Positions 40,720-50,710 of a DNA stretch of 64,000 bases are shown piece after piece. The stretch covers positions 806,001 through 870,000 of the forward strand of contig NZ_AP024660.1 of assembly GCF_019977395.1 (NCBI RefSeq), given 5' to 3'. Both the position numbers and the translations under genes were made by a program. The first letter of the stretch is position 1, and the number at the start of each line of letters is the position of its first letter. The notes under the pieces were generated by a model. The model had not been told where the DNA came from. It did not search any database and worked only from the letters and a program-made list of their open reading frames with translations. The DNA comes from Arthrobacter sp. NicSoilC5. GTDB taxonomy: Bacteria; Actinomycetota; Actinomycetes; Actinomycetales; Micrococcaceae.

Positions 40720-42396
40720 ATGAAATTCGTCAATGGAACCGCAGCCGAAAGCTACGACGTCGTCATCGTCGGATCCGGCGCCGGCGCACTCACCGCGGCG
40801 GCCACCGCAGCGCGCGCCGGCAAGTCCGTCGTCGTCCTGGAAAAGAGCCCCCTGCTGGGCGGCACGTCCGCCGTCTCCGGCGGCATGCTGTGGGTGGCGG
40901 ATAACCACCACGCCCGGGAAGCCGGCATGACCGATTCGAAGGAAGCGGCCGCAAAGTACGTGCGTGCCGTGGCCCGGGGACGCGGACGGGAGGAGCTCCT
41001 GGACGCCGCCCTGGACTACGGGGACCAGATGCTCCGCTTCGTTGAGGAGGAATGCGGCGTCCGCTTCATCTTCCTCAACAACTTCCCGGACTACCGCCAG
41101 GACCTCCCCGGCGCGGTGGAGGGCGGCCGCACAGTGGAACCCGAGCTGTTCAACAGCAAGGAAGCCCTCGGCAAGCTCACCGCGCACGTCCGCACTGACG
41201 GCCGGGCCCCGTTCACAATGCAGGAATACGAAAACTGGGGCGCCTTCACCAAGTTCCCCTGGGACGACCTCAACCAGCGCCAGGCTGACGGGCTCGTGGC
41301 CAAGGGCCAGGCCCTGGTGTCCATGCTCCTTGCCAGCCTGGTCCGCGACGGTGCCGCACTAGTCACCGAAGCACGGGGCCGTCGGCTGCTGACAGACGGC
41401 ACCCGGGTAACCGGCGTCGAGGTCGAATCCGGTCAGGCCTTCCACGCAAACGATGCCGTAGTACTGGCCACCGGCGGCTTCGAATGGGACAAGGCACTCG
41501 CCGACTCGATGCTGGCCTCGCGGCTTTACACGATGTGCTCGCCGCCCTCGAACACCGGCGACGGCCTGCGGATGGCCCAGCGGATCGGCGGCCAGACCCG
41601 CGGCACCAGGGAAGCCTGGTGGGCCCCAATGTCCGTCACCGGGGACACCCGGGACGGCCAGCCGATCGGCACCCTGCTGCGCTTCGAACGCCAGGGCCCT
41701 GGATCGATCATGGTGAACCGCCACGGCCACCGTTTCGCGAACGAATCCCAGAACTACAACGACCTCGCCCGGAGCCTGCAGTCCTGGGACTCCCCCAAAA
41801 ACCAGACCCTCAATACCCCTGTCCACGTAATCGTCGACCACACGTACATGGAGCGCTATGGCATCCTGGCCCACCGCGCCGGCCAGCCCACTCCCGGCTA
41901 CCTGATCGAGGCGGACACATTAGAAGAACTCGCGGCCAAGATCGACGTGCCTGCGGAAGACCTCCGCGCAACCGTGGCACGGTTCAACGAATACGCGGTC
42001 AAGGGCGAAGACCCCGACTTCGGCCGCGGTGAAAGCGCCTACGACAAGTACTGGGGCGACGAGGAGAACCCGTACCCGAACCCCTCTCTCGGTCCGCTGC
42101 AGACCGGGCCGTTCTACGCCATGGAAGTGGTCAATGGCGCTTTCGGCACCAACGGCGGCGTTGCAACCGACGGGCTGGCCCGCGTGCTCGACGTCGACAA
42201 CCAGCCCATCAAGGGCCTGTTCGCCGCTGGAAACACAACCGAAAACGCCTACGCAGCCGGATACCCCGGCGCCGGAGCAACCCTTGGGCCAATCATGACT
42301 ATGGGCTACCTGGCAGGCCGCACCATCGCCGGGCTGCGGCCGGAGTATTGCGCGGCTGAACGAAACGGAGCAGGCGCGGAACTGGTGGGTGCCTGA
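40720..42396 (+). CDS. FAD-dependent desaturase, 3-ketosteroid delta-1-dehydrogenase-like
   Basis: 558 residues. FAD dinucleotide motif GSGAGALTAA at about 18-27 with Glu41 at the end of beta-2. The C-terminus holds the family signature YPGAG near 515, in which the Tyr and last Gly match catalytic Tyr487 and Gly491 of Rhodococcus KstD, then ATLGPIMTMGYLAG. Such enzymes remove two hydrogens next to a ring ketone. Neither steroid-cluster genes nor a HSD partner specific for steroids is nearby, so an alicyclic keto-acid is at least as likely a substrate. Ends one base before the Dabb gene. Confidence 0.9.
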   Translation: MKFVNGTAAESYDVVIVGSGAGALTAAATAARAGKSVVVLEKSPLLGGTSAVSGGMLWVADNHHAREAGMTDSKEAAAKYVRAVARGRGREELLDAALDYGDQMLRFVEEECGVRFIFLNNFPDYRQDLPGAVEGGRTVEPELFNSKEALGKLTAHVRTDGRAPFTMQEYENWGAFTKFPWDDLNQRQADGLVAKGQALVSMLLASLVRDGAALVTEARGRRLLTDGTRVTGVEVESGQAFHANDAVVLATGGFEWDKALADSMLASRLYTMCSPPSNTGDGLRMAQRIGGQTRGTREAWWAPMSVTGDTRDGQPIGTLLRFERQGPGSIMVNRHGHRFANESQNYNDLARSLQSWDSPKNQTLNTPVHVIVDHTYMERYGILAHRAGQPTPGYLIEADTLEELAAKIDVPAEDLRATVARFNEYAVKGEDPDFGRGESAYDKYWGDEENPYPNPSLGPLQTGPFYAMEVVNGAFGTNGGVATDGLARVLDVDNQPIKGLFAAGNTTENAYAAGYPGAGATLGPIMTMGYLAGRTIAGLRPEYCAAERNGAGAELVGA

Positions 42397-42397
42397 G

Positions 42398-42727
42398 ATG
42401 ATCCGCCATACCGTGCTCTTCAAGTTCAAACCGGATTTTCCGCCCGCTGACAAGCATGCCTGGATCACCGGACTCGACAGGATGGCCGGGAACATTCCCG
42501 GCATGCTCAGCCTGACCCACGGCGCTAACGTGCTCGGGACCGAGCGCTCTTTCGACTACGCCATTGTGGCCGATTTCGAATCGGTCGAGGACATTGCGGT
42601 CTACAACACCCATCGCCTGCACGAGCCGCTTAAGTCCTACTCATTTCCCAACAGCCAGCAAATCCTCTCGGTGGACTTCCACCTGGCGGATTCCCAGCAG
42701 GCTCCCACTGAGACACCGACGTCTTGA
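42398..42727 (+). CDS. Dabb-domain (stress-responsive A/B barrel) protein
   Basis: 109 residues of a dimeric alpha/beta barrel (MIRHTVLFKFKPD at the N-terminus, SFDYAIVADFESVEDIAVYNTHR near 45-68). Dabb proteins include small cyclases, isomerases and lyases in catabolic and biosynthetic clusters as well as proteins of unknown role. ATG at 42398 was chosen, one base after the flavoprotein stop; an in-frame GTG at 42389 would overlap. Its place in the cassette suggests a catalytic or binding role on the pathway intermediate. Confidence 0.85.
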   Translation: MIRHTVLFKFKPDFPPADKHAWITGLDRMAGNIPGMLSLTHGANVLGTERSFDYAIVADFESVEDIAVYNTHRLHEPLKSYSFPNSQQILSVDFHLADSQQAPTETPTS

Positions 42728-42735
42728 GGAGAACC

Positions 42736-44148
42736 ATGCAGTCCATGTCCCCATCCCAATCGGCACCAGATACTGCCCAGCGTAAAACTCCGGGCAAAGC
42801 GGCGTTGGCGTCCTTCCTCGGCAGCACGCTTGAGTACTACGATTTCTTCATCTACGGGACGGCCGCCGCCCTGGTCTTTCCGCACATCTTCTTTCCGACC
42901 GCAGACCCGGCGGTCGGGTTGATCAGTGCATTTGCCACGTTCGGCGTAGCCTACGTCGCCCGTCCGGTTGGAGGCCTGGTCATGGGCCACTTCGGGGACA
43001 AACTGGGCCGCAAGAAAATCCTGCTGCTCACCCTCGGCATCATGGGCCTGTCGTCATTGGGTATCGGGTTCCTGCCCGGTTACGAACAGGTGGGCATCTG
43101 GGCCCCGATCCTCCTGGTGGCCGGCCGCCTGGCCCAGGGGTTTTCCGCCGGCGCGGAATCGGCGGGCGCCTCGACCCTGACCCTCGAACATTCACCGGAA
43201 GGAAAAAGGGGCTTCTTCACCAGCTTCGTGATGACCGGCTACGCCTCCGGCATGGTGCTTGCCACCCTCGTCTTTATTCCCGTGGCAGCCCTGCCACAAG
43301 AAGCCATGATGGCTTGGGGATGGCGCATTCCCTTCTGGCTCTCCATCGTGGTCCTCGGGATCGCTTATTGGGTGCGGACGCACTTGGACGAGACCCCCGT
43401 TTTTGAGGAAGCCCAGGCAACGGACCAGGTGGCCCCGATGCCGATTAAGGAAGTGCTCAGGTTCCAGGGGGCTGACGTTATGCGCGTCGTGGGGATGTCC
43501 ATCATGTCCGTCATGCAGACCGTTTTCACCGTGTTCGGATTGGCCTATGCCACCACTACTGCCGGCTTTGACCGAGCGTCCATCCTGACCGTCAATGCTG
43601 TGGCCATCGGACTGTCGATGGTGGCCATGCCGCTCGCGGCCAGGCTTTCGGACCGGATAGGACGACGCCCCTTGCTGCTTACGGCCGCCATCGGCTGCTC
43701 GGTTACGATCTTCCTCTACTTCCTCGCCCTGTCCTCCGGCAACCTCGCGCTGGTCTTCCTGTCCGCCTTCCTCAACATGACGGTGCTCTATTCGGGCTTC
43801 AACGGCATTTGGCCGGCATTCTTCGCGGAACAGTTCGCCGCCCCCGTCCGTTACACCGGAATGGCACTGGGTAACCAGCTCGGACTGGTTCTCGCCGGAT
43901 TCGCACCAATGATTGCCGGCATGCTCCTTGCCCCCGGTATAACCGGTTGGATTCCGGTGGCTGTCTTCGCCACGGTCTGCATGCTTATCGCGGCAGCATC
44001 GGCCTTCTACTCCCCGGAGACCTTCAGGACACCTATTGCCGAACTGGGCGCCTCCTACCTCAAGGGATCCGCACAGCGCCGTGATCTGCTGCAGGCAAGC
44101 AGGCATGAACTGCAGGACGCACCAACAGCGGGCACCCGGATCCACTGA
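42736..44148 (+). CDS. MFS transporter, metabolite:H+ symporter (MHS) type
   Basis: 470 residues, 12 predicted membrane helices. The MHS signature GSTLEYYDFFIYGTAAALVFP lies in the first helix (partly quoted), and the MFS loop GHFGDKLGRKKIL near 82-95. MHS members import organic acids such as shikimate, dicarboxylates and aromatic or alicyclic acids. ATG at 42736 has GAGGAG upstream. It starts nine bases after the Dabb gene and ends the cassette. Confidence 0.92.
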   Translation: MQSMSPSQSAPDTAQRKTPGKAALASFLGSTLEYYDFFIYGTAAALVFPHIFFPTADPAVGLISAFATFGVAYVARPVGGLVMGHFGDKLGRKKILLLTLGIMGLSSLGIGFLPGYEQVGIWAPILLVAGRLAQGFSAGAESAGASTLTLEHSPEGKRGFFTSFVMTGYASGMVLATLVFIPVAALPQEAMMAWGWRIPFWLSIVVLGIAYWVRTHLDETPVFEEAQATDQVAPMPIKEVLRFQGADVMRVVGMSIMSVMQTVFTVFGLAYATTTAGFDRASILTVNAVAIGLSMVAMPLAARLSDRIGRRPLLLTAAIGCSVTIFLYFLALSSGNLALVFLSAFLNMTVLYSGFNGIWPAFFAEQFAAPVRYTGMALGNQLGLVLAGFAPMIAGMLLAPGITGWIPVAVFATVCMLIAAASAFYSPETFRTPIAELGASYLKGSAQRRDLLQASRHELQDAPTAGTRIH

Positions 44149-44171
44149 TCCCGCGGGCCCCTAATGCAGCC

Positions 44172-44987
44172 CTAGCAACCAGTCTGGGCGCGCTGCGGGC
44201 GTTCCTGCCGGTACAGGTATCGGCCGGCCTCACGGAACCCGGCTTTCCCGTAGAGTTGCTGCGCCCCACGGTTCGCCGCTGTGACCAGAAGCCAGAAGCC
44301 GTCCAATCCCCGCTCGTTGCCTGCCCGCAGCAGGGATTGCAGGATGACGGCCGCGAAGCCCTGGCGGCGCGCGTCCGGAAGGGTAGCCATGCAGTAGAGG
44401 CCGCCCTGCCCGCTGCCGCGCGGGAGGGCAAGGCGCCCGACGGCGGCAGCCCTGCCACCACGGTCCCGCACCAGGGCATACACGGAGGGACAGCCCCTGA
44501 GGATGGTTTCCGCGACGGCCGGGGAGTCCTCCCCGCCGCGGCCGTCCACCTCCCACCAGACCCGCAGCCACTCCCCTGACGGCTCCGTGGCGAGTTCCAC
44601 CGCCGGCGTGGCGCCTGCGGGAATCCGGGCATCCATCGCGCTGCGGGTCATGACCAGGGTCTCGGACTGGCGGGTGAAGCCCTCCGCGTCCAGCAGCTCA
44701 TGGAGACCGGACGCTGCCGGGGTGTCGAAGACTTGGAAGATGACCGGCAAGCGGCGGCTGCGGTACCAGGCCCTGGCCTCCCTGAGCAGGCCCGGGAGGT
44801 CGTCGCTGCACCGGTCGACACCGTACTCTTCACTGCGTGGCCAGATGGAGTTGGCCCGTTGGGTGACGCCTGCGGCCGCACGAAGCGTCCAGCTGCCGGC
44901 ATCATGGCGGTCCGGTGCTGGCCATGCTGCGTCCATGGCGGCTTCAAGGCCCGGGGGTGCGGGTTGGACCGGGCTCGGTGTGGTCAC
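44172..44987 (-). CDS. GNAT family N-acetyltransferase
   Basis: 271 residues. Two parts: an N-terminal half with reduced similarity (RSRRLPVIFQVFD near 75) and a C-terminal GNAT core with the acetyl-CoA loop ARRQGFAAVILQSLL near 210 and the FWLLVTAANRGAQQLYGKAGF motif near 235. GTG start with AAGGAAGG upstream. Substrate unknown. It converges with the transporter, 23 bases apart, and lies downstream of aspS. Confidence 0.85.
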   Translation of the reverse strand: MTTPSPVQPAPPGLEAAMDAAWPAPDRHDAGSWTLRAAAGVTQRANSIWPRSEEYGVDRCSDDLPGLLREARAWYRSRRLPVIFQVFDTPAASGLHELLDAEGFTRQSETLVMTRSAMDARIPAGATPAVELATEPSGEWLRVWWEVDGRGGEDSPAVAETILRGCPSVYALVRDRGGRAAAVGRLALPRGSGQGGLYCMATLPDARRQGFAAVILQSLLRAGNERGLDGFWLLVTAANRGAQQLYGKAGFREAGRYLYRQERPQRAQTGC

Positions 44988-45074
44988 GGGGCTGTTCCTT
45001 CCTTAACGGCAGGAGGTCCCCCGGGCGAACCGGGGAACCTCCAATGATTGCGGCCTGGAGCCACTAACCGTGCA

Positions 45075-46871
45075 CTACTGCTTGTCTTCGGGCTTCTTCA
45101 CTTCGGGCTTTTTGGCCTCGGGCTTGAAGTCCACCCCTGCTTCCTTGCGCTGCTGCGGCGTGATGGGGGCCGGGGCCTCGGTGAGGGGGTCGTGTCCACC
45201 GCCGGACTTCGGGAAGGCGATGACGTCGCGGATGGACTCGACTCCTGCCAGCAGGGAGACCACGCGGTCCCAGCCGAAGGCGATGCCGCCGTGCGGAGGC
45301 GCGCCGTACTTGAAGCCCTCCAGCAGGAACCCGAACTTGGTCTGGGCGTCCTCCTTGTCCAGGCCCATCAGTTCGAAGACGCGCTCCTGCACGTCGCGCT
45401 GGTGGATACGGATGGAGCCGCCACCAATTTCGTTGCCGTTGCAGACGATGTCGTAGGCGTAGGAGAGCGCCGACTCGGGATCCTTGTCGAACGTGTCAAG
45501 GAATTCCGGCTTGGGTGAGGTGAAGGCGTGGTGCACGGCAGTCCACTGGCCTCCGCCGACAGCAACGTCGCCGGAGGCAACGGCAGCGGCGGCGGGCTCA
45601 AACATGGGCGCGTCCACAACCCAGCAGAAAGCCCAGTCCGTGGGGTCGATCAGGCCGGTGCGGTGGCCGATTTCCACGCGGGCGGCACCCAGCAGGGCGC
45701 GCGAGGGAGTCTTTTCACCAGCGGCGAAGAAGATGCAGTCGCCGGGCTTCGCGCCCACAGCGTCGGCCAGGCCGGCACGCTCGAACTCGGTGAGGTTCTT
45801 CGCCACGGGGCCGGCGAGTTCGCCGTCCTCCTTGTACAGGACGTAGGCAAGGCCCTTGGCGCCGCGCTGCTTGGCCCATTCCTGCCACGCGTCCAGGGCA
45901 CGGCGTGCCTGGGAAGCGCCGCCGGGCATGACCACGGCACCCACGTAGGGAGCCTTGAACACGCCGAAGTTGGTGTCCTTGAAGAAATCGGTGAGCTCGG
46001 TCAGTTCCAGCCCGAAGCGAAGGTCCGGCTTGTCGGAGCCGTACCGGGCCATGGCGTCGGCGTAGGTGATGCGCTGGATGGGCGTCGGGATGTCCGCTCC
46101 GATGAGCTGCCACACTGCCTTAACGATGTTTTCGCCCAGCCGGATGATGTCGTCCTGGTCGACGAAGCTGGCCTCGATGTCCAGCTGGGTGAATTCCGGC
46201 TGCCTGTCCGCACGGAAGTCCTCATCGCGGTAGCAGCGTGCAATCTGGTAGTACTTCTCGAACCCGCCCACCTGCAGCAGCTGCTTGAAAAGCTGCGGGG
46301 ACTGCGGGAGCGCGTACCAGGAACCCGGGGCCAGGCGTGCCGGAACCAGGAAGTCACGGGCGCCTTCCGGCGTCGAACGCGTCAGCGTGGGCGTCTCAAT
46401 CTCCACGAAGCCCTCCTGGTGGAGCAGGTCGCGCGCCACCCGGTTGGCCTCGGAGCGCAGGCGCAGGTTGCGGCTGGGGCCGGGGCGGCGAAGGTCCAGG
46501 TAGCGGTGCTTGAGGCGGGCTTCCTCGCCGACTTCCACGTGTTCGTCAATTTGGAACGGCAGGGGGTCGGAGGTGTTGAGGATGGTGACATCCTCGGCGA
46601 TGACCTCGATCTCTCCGGTCGCGAGGGCGGGATTCTCGTTCCCCTCCGGACGCTTGGACACGGTGCCCGTGACCTGCAGGACGTACTCGTTGCGCAGTCC
46701 GTGGAACACTTCTTCCTCGCGGACCACCACCTGGGCCACGCCGGAAGCGTCGCGAAGGTCAACGAATGCCACACCACCGTGATCACGACGGCGGCCCACC
46801 CAGCCGGCCAGGGTTACGGTTTGTCCAATGTGCTCGGAACGAAGGGATCCGAGGTCATGTGTGCGCAGCAC
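45075..46871 (-). CDS. aspS: Aspartyl-tRNA synthetase
   Basis: Class II synthetase, 598 residues, the bacterial type with a GAD insertion. N-terminal OB anticodon domain ([24 protein letters not shown] near 19-42), motif 2 [13 protein letters not shown] near 220 and motif 3 [10 protein letters not shown] near 535. The C-terminus ends in repeated KPE-type Lys/Pro/Glu sequence. Whether it also charges tRNA-Asn was not determined. It is divergent from the APC permease. Confidence 0.97.
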   Translation of the reverse strand: MLRTHDLGSLRSEHIGQTVTLAGWVGRRRDHGGVAFVDLRDASGVAQVVVREEEVFHGLRNEYVLQVTGTVSKRPEGNENPALATGEIEVIAEDVTILNTSDPLPFQIDEHVEVGEEARLKHRYLDLRRPGPSRNLRLRSEANRVARDLLHQEGFVEIETPTLTRSTPEGARDFLVPARLAPGSWYALPQSPQLFKQLLQVGGFEKYYQIARCYRDEDFRADRQPEFTQLDIEASFVDQDDIIRLGENIVKAVWQLIGADIPTPIQRITYADAMARYGSDKPDLRFGLELTELTDFFKDTNFGVFKAPYVGAVVMPGGASQARRALDAWQEWAKQRGAKGLAYVLYKEDGELAGPVAKNLTEFERAGLADAVGAKPGDCIFFAAGEKTPSRALLGAARVEIGHRTGLIDPTDWAFCWVVDAPMFEPAAAAVASGDVAVGGGQWTAVHHAFTSPKPEFLDTFDKDPESALSYAYDIVCNGNEIGGGSIRIHQRDVQERVFELMGLDKEDAQTKFGFLLEGFKYGAPPHGGIAFGWDRVVSLLAGVESIRDVIAFPKSGGGHDPLTEAPAPITPQQRKEAGVDFKPEAKKPEVKKPEDKQ

Positions 46872-46912
46872 AGCACGCCTTTCTGCGGGAAAACAGTGGG
46901 AAGTTTCAATAT

Positions 46913-46931
46913 GATCGTTGCGGGAACGATC
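46913..46931. promoter_or_regulatory. Inverted repeat between aspS and APC permease
   Basis: GATCGTT-GCGGG-AACGATC, a perfect 7-bp inverted repeat with a 5-base spacer, in the 98-base divergent gap. It may be a dimeric repressor site for the permease. No regulator gene is adjacent. Seen directly; role inferred. Confidence 0.4.
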
Positions 46932-46969
46932 CCGTCCGAGTTTACCCGCTGGAAAGGGAATGCCGCCGC

Positions 46970-48217
46970 ATGAGCGAACCGCAGCAGCTGCAGCGCAGGC
47001 TCGGGACCTTTGACGCCACCGCGATCGGACTGGGTTCCATGCTGGGTGCCGGCGTGTTTGTGGTCTTCGCTCCGGCCGCCGCGCTGGCAGGGAATCTCCT
47101 GGTCCTGTCGGTGCTCATCGCGGGAGTAGTGGCGTACTGCAACGCCGTGGCCTCTGCCGCCCTCGCCGCCAAATACCCCACCAGCGGCGGTACTTACGTG
47201 TACGGGCGGAACCAGCTCGGCGAGTGGCCGGGTTTCCTGGCCGGCTGGGGTTTCGTGACAGGCAAGACGGCGTCGTGCGCGGCCATGGCGTTGACGTTCG
47301 GCAGCTACGTAGCGCGGGATTATGCGGTCCCGGTGGCTGTGGCCGCCGTCGTGGCGCTCACCGGAGTCAACCTGCTCGGCATTACCCGGACCGCCCTGCT
47401 GACACGCATCCTGCTGTGCATGGTCCTGGCGACGCTGGTGTTCGTCGCCGTGGCCGCGTGGCTGGGCCCGCACACCGCGGCGGTACTGGCCGGGCCGCCG
47501 TCGGGCAACCCGGCGGGAGTCCTGCCGGCAGCAGGGCTCATGTTTTTCGCTTTCGCCGGCTACGCCCGGATCGCCACGCTGGGCGAAGAGGTCAAAGACC
47601 CCACACGGGCCATCCCGCGGGCCATCCTGGCGGCCCTGGCAGCCGCTTTCGCCATCTACCTGCTGCTGGCACTGCTCCTGCTGAACCACCTCGGAGAGCG
47701 GCTTGCCGCGTCCGGAACTCCCCTGCTGGACGCAGTATTGGATTCCCGCCTTGCCCCTGCCGCGCCGCTGGTGCAGGCGGGCGCAGCCGCTGCATGCCTG
47801 GGTGCCCTCCTCGCCCTCATCACGGGCGTGGGGCGGACCACCCTGGCCATGGCACGGGAACGCGACCTGCCGGGTCCGCTGGCAAAGGTGGGCGGCACCC
47901 ACACCGTCCCGTTCGTTGCGGAACTGGCTGTGGCCGTCGTCGTCATCCTGCTCCTGCTGACCACCAACGTGATGACGGTGGTGGGCTTCTCAAGCTTCGG
48001 CGTACTGGTGTATTACGCCGTGGCGAACGCGTCCGCCTTCACCCTCACGGCCCATCCCGGCTATGCCCGCCGCTGGCTGAACGCCGTGGGATTCCTGGGC
48101 TGTGTCGTCCTCGCCTTCACCCTGCCGCCGGCGCCCGTGCTGACCATGGCCGCGGTCCTCGCAGCCGGGGTGGCCGGGCGCTGGCTGGCGCTGCGCCTCC
48201 GGCAGCACCAGTCCTGA
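46970..48217 (+). CDS. APC superfamily amino acid permease
   Basis: 415 residues, about 12 membrane helices. The N-terminal helix 1 motif [20 protein letters not shown] (residues about 16-35) and [22 protein letters not shown] (quoted in part) near 70 are typical of APC amino acid/polyamine transporters. ATG at 46970 follows GGAAAGGGAA. Substrate not predictable. It converges with hisS with only nine bases between the stops. Confidence 0.9.
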   Translation: MSEPQQLQRRLGTFDATAIGLGSMLGAGVFVVFAPAAALAGNLLVLSVLIAGVVAYCNAVASAALAAKYPTSGGTYVYGRNQLGEWPGFLAGWGFVTGKTASCAAMALTFGSYVARDYAVPVAVAAVVALTGVNLLGITRTALLTRILLCMVLATLVFVAVAAWLGPHTAAVLAGPPSGNPAGVLPAAGLMFFAFAGYARIATLGEEVKDPTRAIPRAILAALAAAFAIYLLLALLLLNHLGERLAASGTPLLDAVLDSRLAPAAPLVQAGAAAACLGALLALITGVGRTTLAMARERDLPGPLAKVGGTHTVPFVAELAVAVVVILLLLTTNVMTVVGFSSFGVLVYYAVANASAFTLTAHPGYARRWLNAVGFLGCVVLAFTLPPAPVLTMAAVLAAGVAGRWLALRLRQHQS

Positions 48218-48226
48218 CTTGCCGGG

Positions 48227-49597
48227 CTACACGGAGGCTGCTGCGGGGGCGGTGGTTTCAACCTGAACCGTCAGGTCCTCCAGCGGCGGCATCCAGGTTT
48301 CGGGCGCGGCCAGCACCTGTTCGCCAGTACGGATGTCCTTGACCTGGTGGGTGCCGTCCTCGTCGGTGAACCAGACGAACGGGATGCCGCGCCGGTCCGC
48401 GAACTTGATCTGCTTACCGAACTTTTCTGCCTTGGCCGCCACTTCCGTGGGGATACCCCTGCTGCGCAGGAGCGCGGCGACGTCCTGCGCACCGCCCCAG
48501 CTGTCGTCGTGGTTCAGGGCCACCAGCACCGCCGTGGGAACCGAACGGGAGGCCTTGGCCAGGTCCTGGCTCAGGATCCGGGAGACCAACCGGGTCACGC
48601 CGATGGACAGCCCGACGCCCGGGAACTTCCGGTTTCCCTTGGACGCCAGGGCGTCGTAGCGGCCACCGGAGCAGATGGACCCGAGCTGCTCGTGGCCCAC
48701 CAGCACGGTTTCCACCACGGTGCCGGTGTAGTAGTCCAGGCCGCGGGCGATGCTGAGGTCGGCCAGCACCTTGCCGGGAGCCCGCTGCACGGCGGCATCG
48801 ATAACCTGCTCCAGTTCGTCGAGGCCTTCATCCAGGAGCTCGTTGGTGACGCCGAGGGCACGGACCTGCGCCACGAAGGATGTGTCGTCCGTGCGGATTG
48901 CTGCCAGCTGCAGCGCCTTGGCGGCCTGGTCATCGGAAGCGCCCAGCTCGGACTTCAGCAGCTCAGCCACCTTGGCGGGACCGATCTTTTCAAGCTTGTC
49001 GATGCTGCGCAGCACGCCTGCGGTGTCATCGAGGCCGATGCCGCGGTAGAAGCCTTCGGCGAGCTTGCGGTTGTTGATCCGGAGGCGGAAGTCGGGGATG
49101 GGCAGGGCACTGAGGGCCTCGGCGATGACCAGTGCAATCTCGACGTCGTAACGGAACGGAAGCTCGCCGTCGCCCACAACATCGATGTCCGCCTGGGTAA
49201 ACTCACGGGCCCGGCCTTCCTGGGGCCGCTCGCCGCGCCACACTTTCTGGATCTGGTAGCGGCGGAACGGGAAGGCGAGGTAGCCGGCGTTTTCAACGAC
49301 GTAGCGGGCAAACGGCACCGTCAGGTCAAAATGCAGGGCCAGCGCGTGGGGATCCGCTTTACCGCCCTTTACCGGGTTGTCGCTCTCATCCTCCTGGAGC
49401 CGGCTGAGTCCATACACTTCCTTGTCGATCTCACCCTTGCGGAGCAGCTGGCCCACCGTCTCCACAGCCCGGGTTTCGATCGAGGCAAAACCATGCAGCT
49501 CAAAGACCCTGCGCAGGGTATCGAGCACATGCAGCTCCACCAGCCGCTCCTCGGGAAGCCACTCGGGGAATCCGGACAGGGAGGCGGTGCGTGCCAT
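48227..49597 (-). CDS. hisS: Histidyl-tRNA synthetase
   Basis: Class II synthetase, 456 residues from the ATG at 49597, which has AAGGAG upstream. Motif 2 with VWRGERPQEGRAREFTQADID near 120, the histidine A motif LDYYTGTVVETV near 285 and motif 3 GVGLSIGVTRLV near 325, followed by an anticodon domain. A longer ORF to 49690 was rejected for lack of similarity. Lies near rel and the cyclophilin as in other actinobacteria. Confidence 0.96.
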   Translation of the reverse strand: MARTASLSGFPEWLPEERLVELHVLDTLRRVFELHGFASIETRAVETVGQLLRKGEIDKEVYGLSRLQEDESDNPVKGGKADPHALALHFDLTVPFARYVVENAGYLAFPFRRYQIQKVWRGERPQEGRAREFTQADIDVVGDGELPFRYDVEIALVIAEALSALPIPDFRLRINNRKLAEGFYRGIGLDDTAGVLRSIDKLEKIGPAKVAELLKSELGASDDQAAKALQLAAIRTDDTSFVAQVRALGVTNELLDEGLDELEQVIDAAVQRAPGKVLADLSIARGLDYYTGTVVETVLVGHEQLGSICSGGRYDALASKGNRKFPGVGLSIGVTRLVSRILSQDLAKASRSVPTAVLVALNHDDSWGGAQDVAALLRSRGIPTEVAAKAEKFGKQIKFADRRGIPFVWFTDEDGTHQVKDIRTGEQVLAAPETWMPPLEDLTVQVETTAPAAASV

Positions 49598-49686
49598 GGG
49601 GAAGGTTCTCCTTAGGGATGGAAGGCGCGGCGCACTGCCGGCCACACCGTTCAGGGACGGCGTACGGCGGCAGCACAGCCGGCCAT

Positions 49687-49717
49687 GCATAAACTATGTG
49701 CGGCAGCCAGTTTATGC
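49687..49717. promoter_or_regulatory. 9-bp inverted repeat between hisS and the cyclophilin gene
   Basis: GCATAAACT (49687-49695) and AGTTTATGC (49709-49717), perfect 9-bp arms with a 13-base spacer, in the 228-base divergent gap. This A/T-rich pair in high-GC DNA could be an operator, or paired -10-like elements (CATAAACT on each strand). It is 90 bases from the hisS start and 109 from the cyclophilin start. Confidence 0.45.
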
Positions 49718-49825
49718 GTTCATCCGTGTGCATCTCTAATACGGCGGACGGCACGGACTGGCCGCTGAATTCTTCGCGCCGCGGCCAACCGCGGCACACC
49801 AGCAGCCCGACGATGAGGAGGACCC

Positions 49826-50644
49826 TTGCCGGCCAGTTCACGCAGTGCCCGCGAAACGAAACGGCGCATCCAGCAAATGGAAGCCAAGCGTGACCTCCGG
49901 CGCGACCAGGAAAGGCGGCGCAAGCGCGACAACCTCGTGGCCGCCGGCGCGGGAACCGCCGCCGTACTGCTCGCCGTCGTCCTCCAGCTCACGGCGTTCG
50001 CCGGAAACCCGACCGAGGACGAGTATGCTGCCGCGCAGGCAGGCCTGACCGAGCCATCGGCCTCGGCCAGCGCCTCCCCCACTCCATCCGCTGCTGCAAC
50101 CAACGGGCCGAACATCCCGGCCGCAGACTCGGCGGCCGGCAAGACTTTCACGGGCCAACTGCTGCTGAACGGCAGTCCTCTGGGCGTGGAGGTGGACGGA
50201 ACCAAGGCTCCCCAGGCCGCGGCGGTCTTCAAGTCCCTCAGCGACGAAGGCTATTTCAACGGCAAGACGTGCCACCGGCTCACCACCGCAGACCAGTTCG
50301 GCGTGCTGCAGTGCGGTTCGCCCACGGGCGACGGCCAGGGAGACCCCAACTACACGTGGGGTCCGCTGGAGAACACCCCGGCGGACAACATGTACCCCGC
50401 CGGCACCATCGCCGTGGCCCGTACCGGCAACAACGCCTACGGCAACGGGACACAGTTCTTCATTGTCTATAAGGACACCGCGATTCCGGCAGACGCAGCG
50501 GGGGGCTATACCGTGGTGGGAAAGGTGACCTCGGGGCTTGATGTGGTGTCCAACATTGCTGCCGCCGGTATCACGCCAGGTGCCAGCGACACGGACGGCG
50601 CACCAAAACAACCAGTCACGATAGACTCGTTTTCTCTGAAGTAG
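49826..50644 (+). CDS. Membrane-anchored cyclophilin-type peptidyl-prolyl isomerase
   Basis: 272 residues. A very basic N-terminus (1-37, KRDLRRDQERRRKRD), one membrane helix at about 38-58, a Ser/Ala/Pro linker, and a cyclophilin domain from about 105. Active-site positions appear kept: HR in CHRLTT, FxxxQ in FGVLQCGSP, and NGTQFFI. Probably folds secreted proteins outside the membrane. TTG start at 49826 is supported by GAGGAGG a few bases upstream. Next to rel as in mycobacteria (ppiB next to relA). Confidence 0.9.
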   Translation: MPASSRSARETKRRIQQMEAKRDLRRDQERRRKRDNLVAAGAGTAAVLLAVVLQLTAFAGNPTEDEYAAAQAGLTEPSASASASPTPSAAATNGPNIPAADSAAGKTFTGQLLLNGSPLGVEVDGTKAPQAAAVFKSLSDEGYFNGKTCHRLTTADQFGVLQCGSPTGDGQGDPNYTWGPLENTPADNMYPAGTIAVARTGNNAYGNGTQFFIVYKDTAIPADAAGGYTVVGKVTSGLDVVSNIAAAGITPGASDTDGAPKQPVTIDSFSLK

Positions 50645-50710
50645 GAGCCGGGCCGGCAAGGCCGCGGTGCAGTACGTGAGTATTTCCCTCCAAGCGAAAG
50701 ACTTTTAGCG

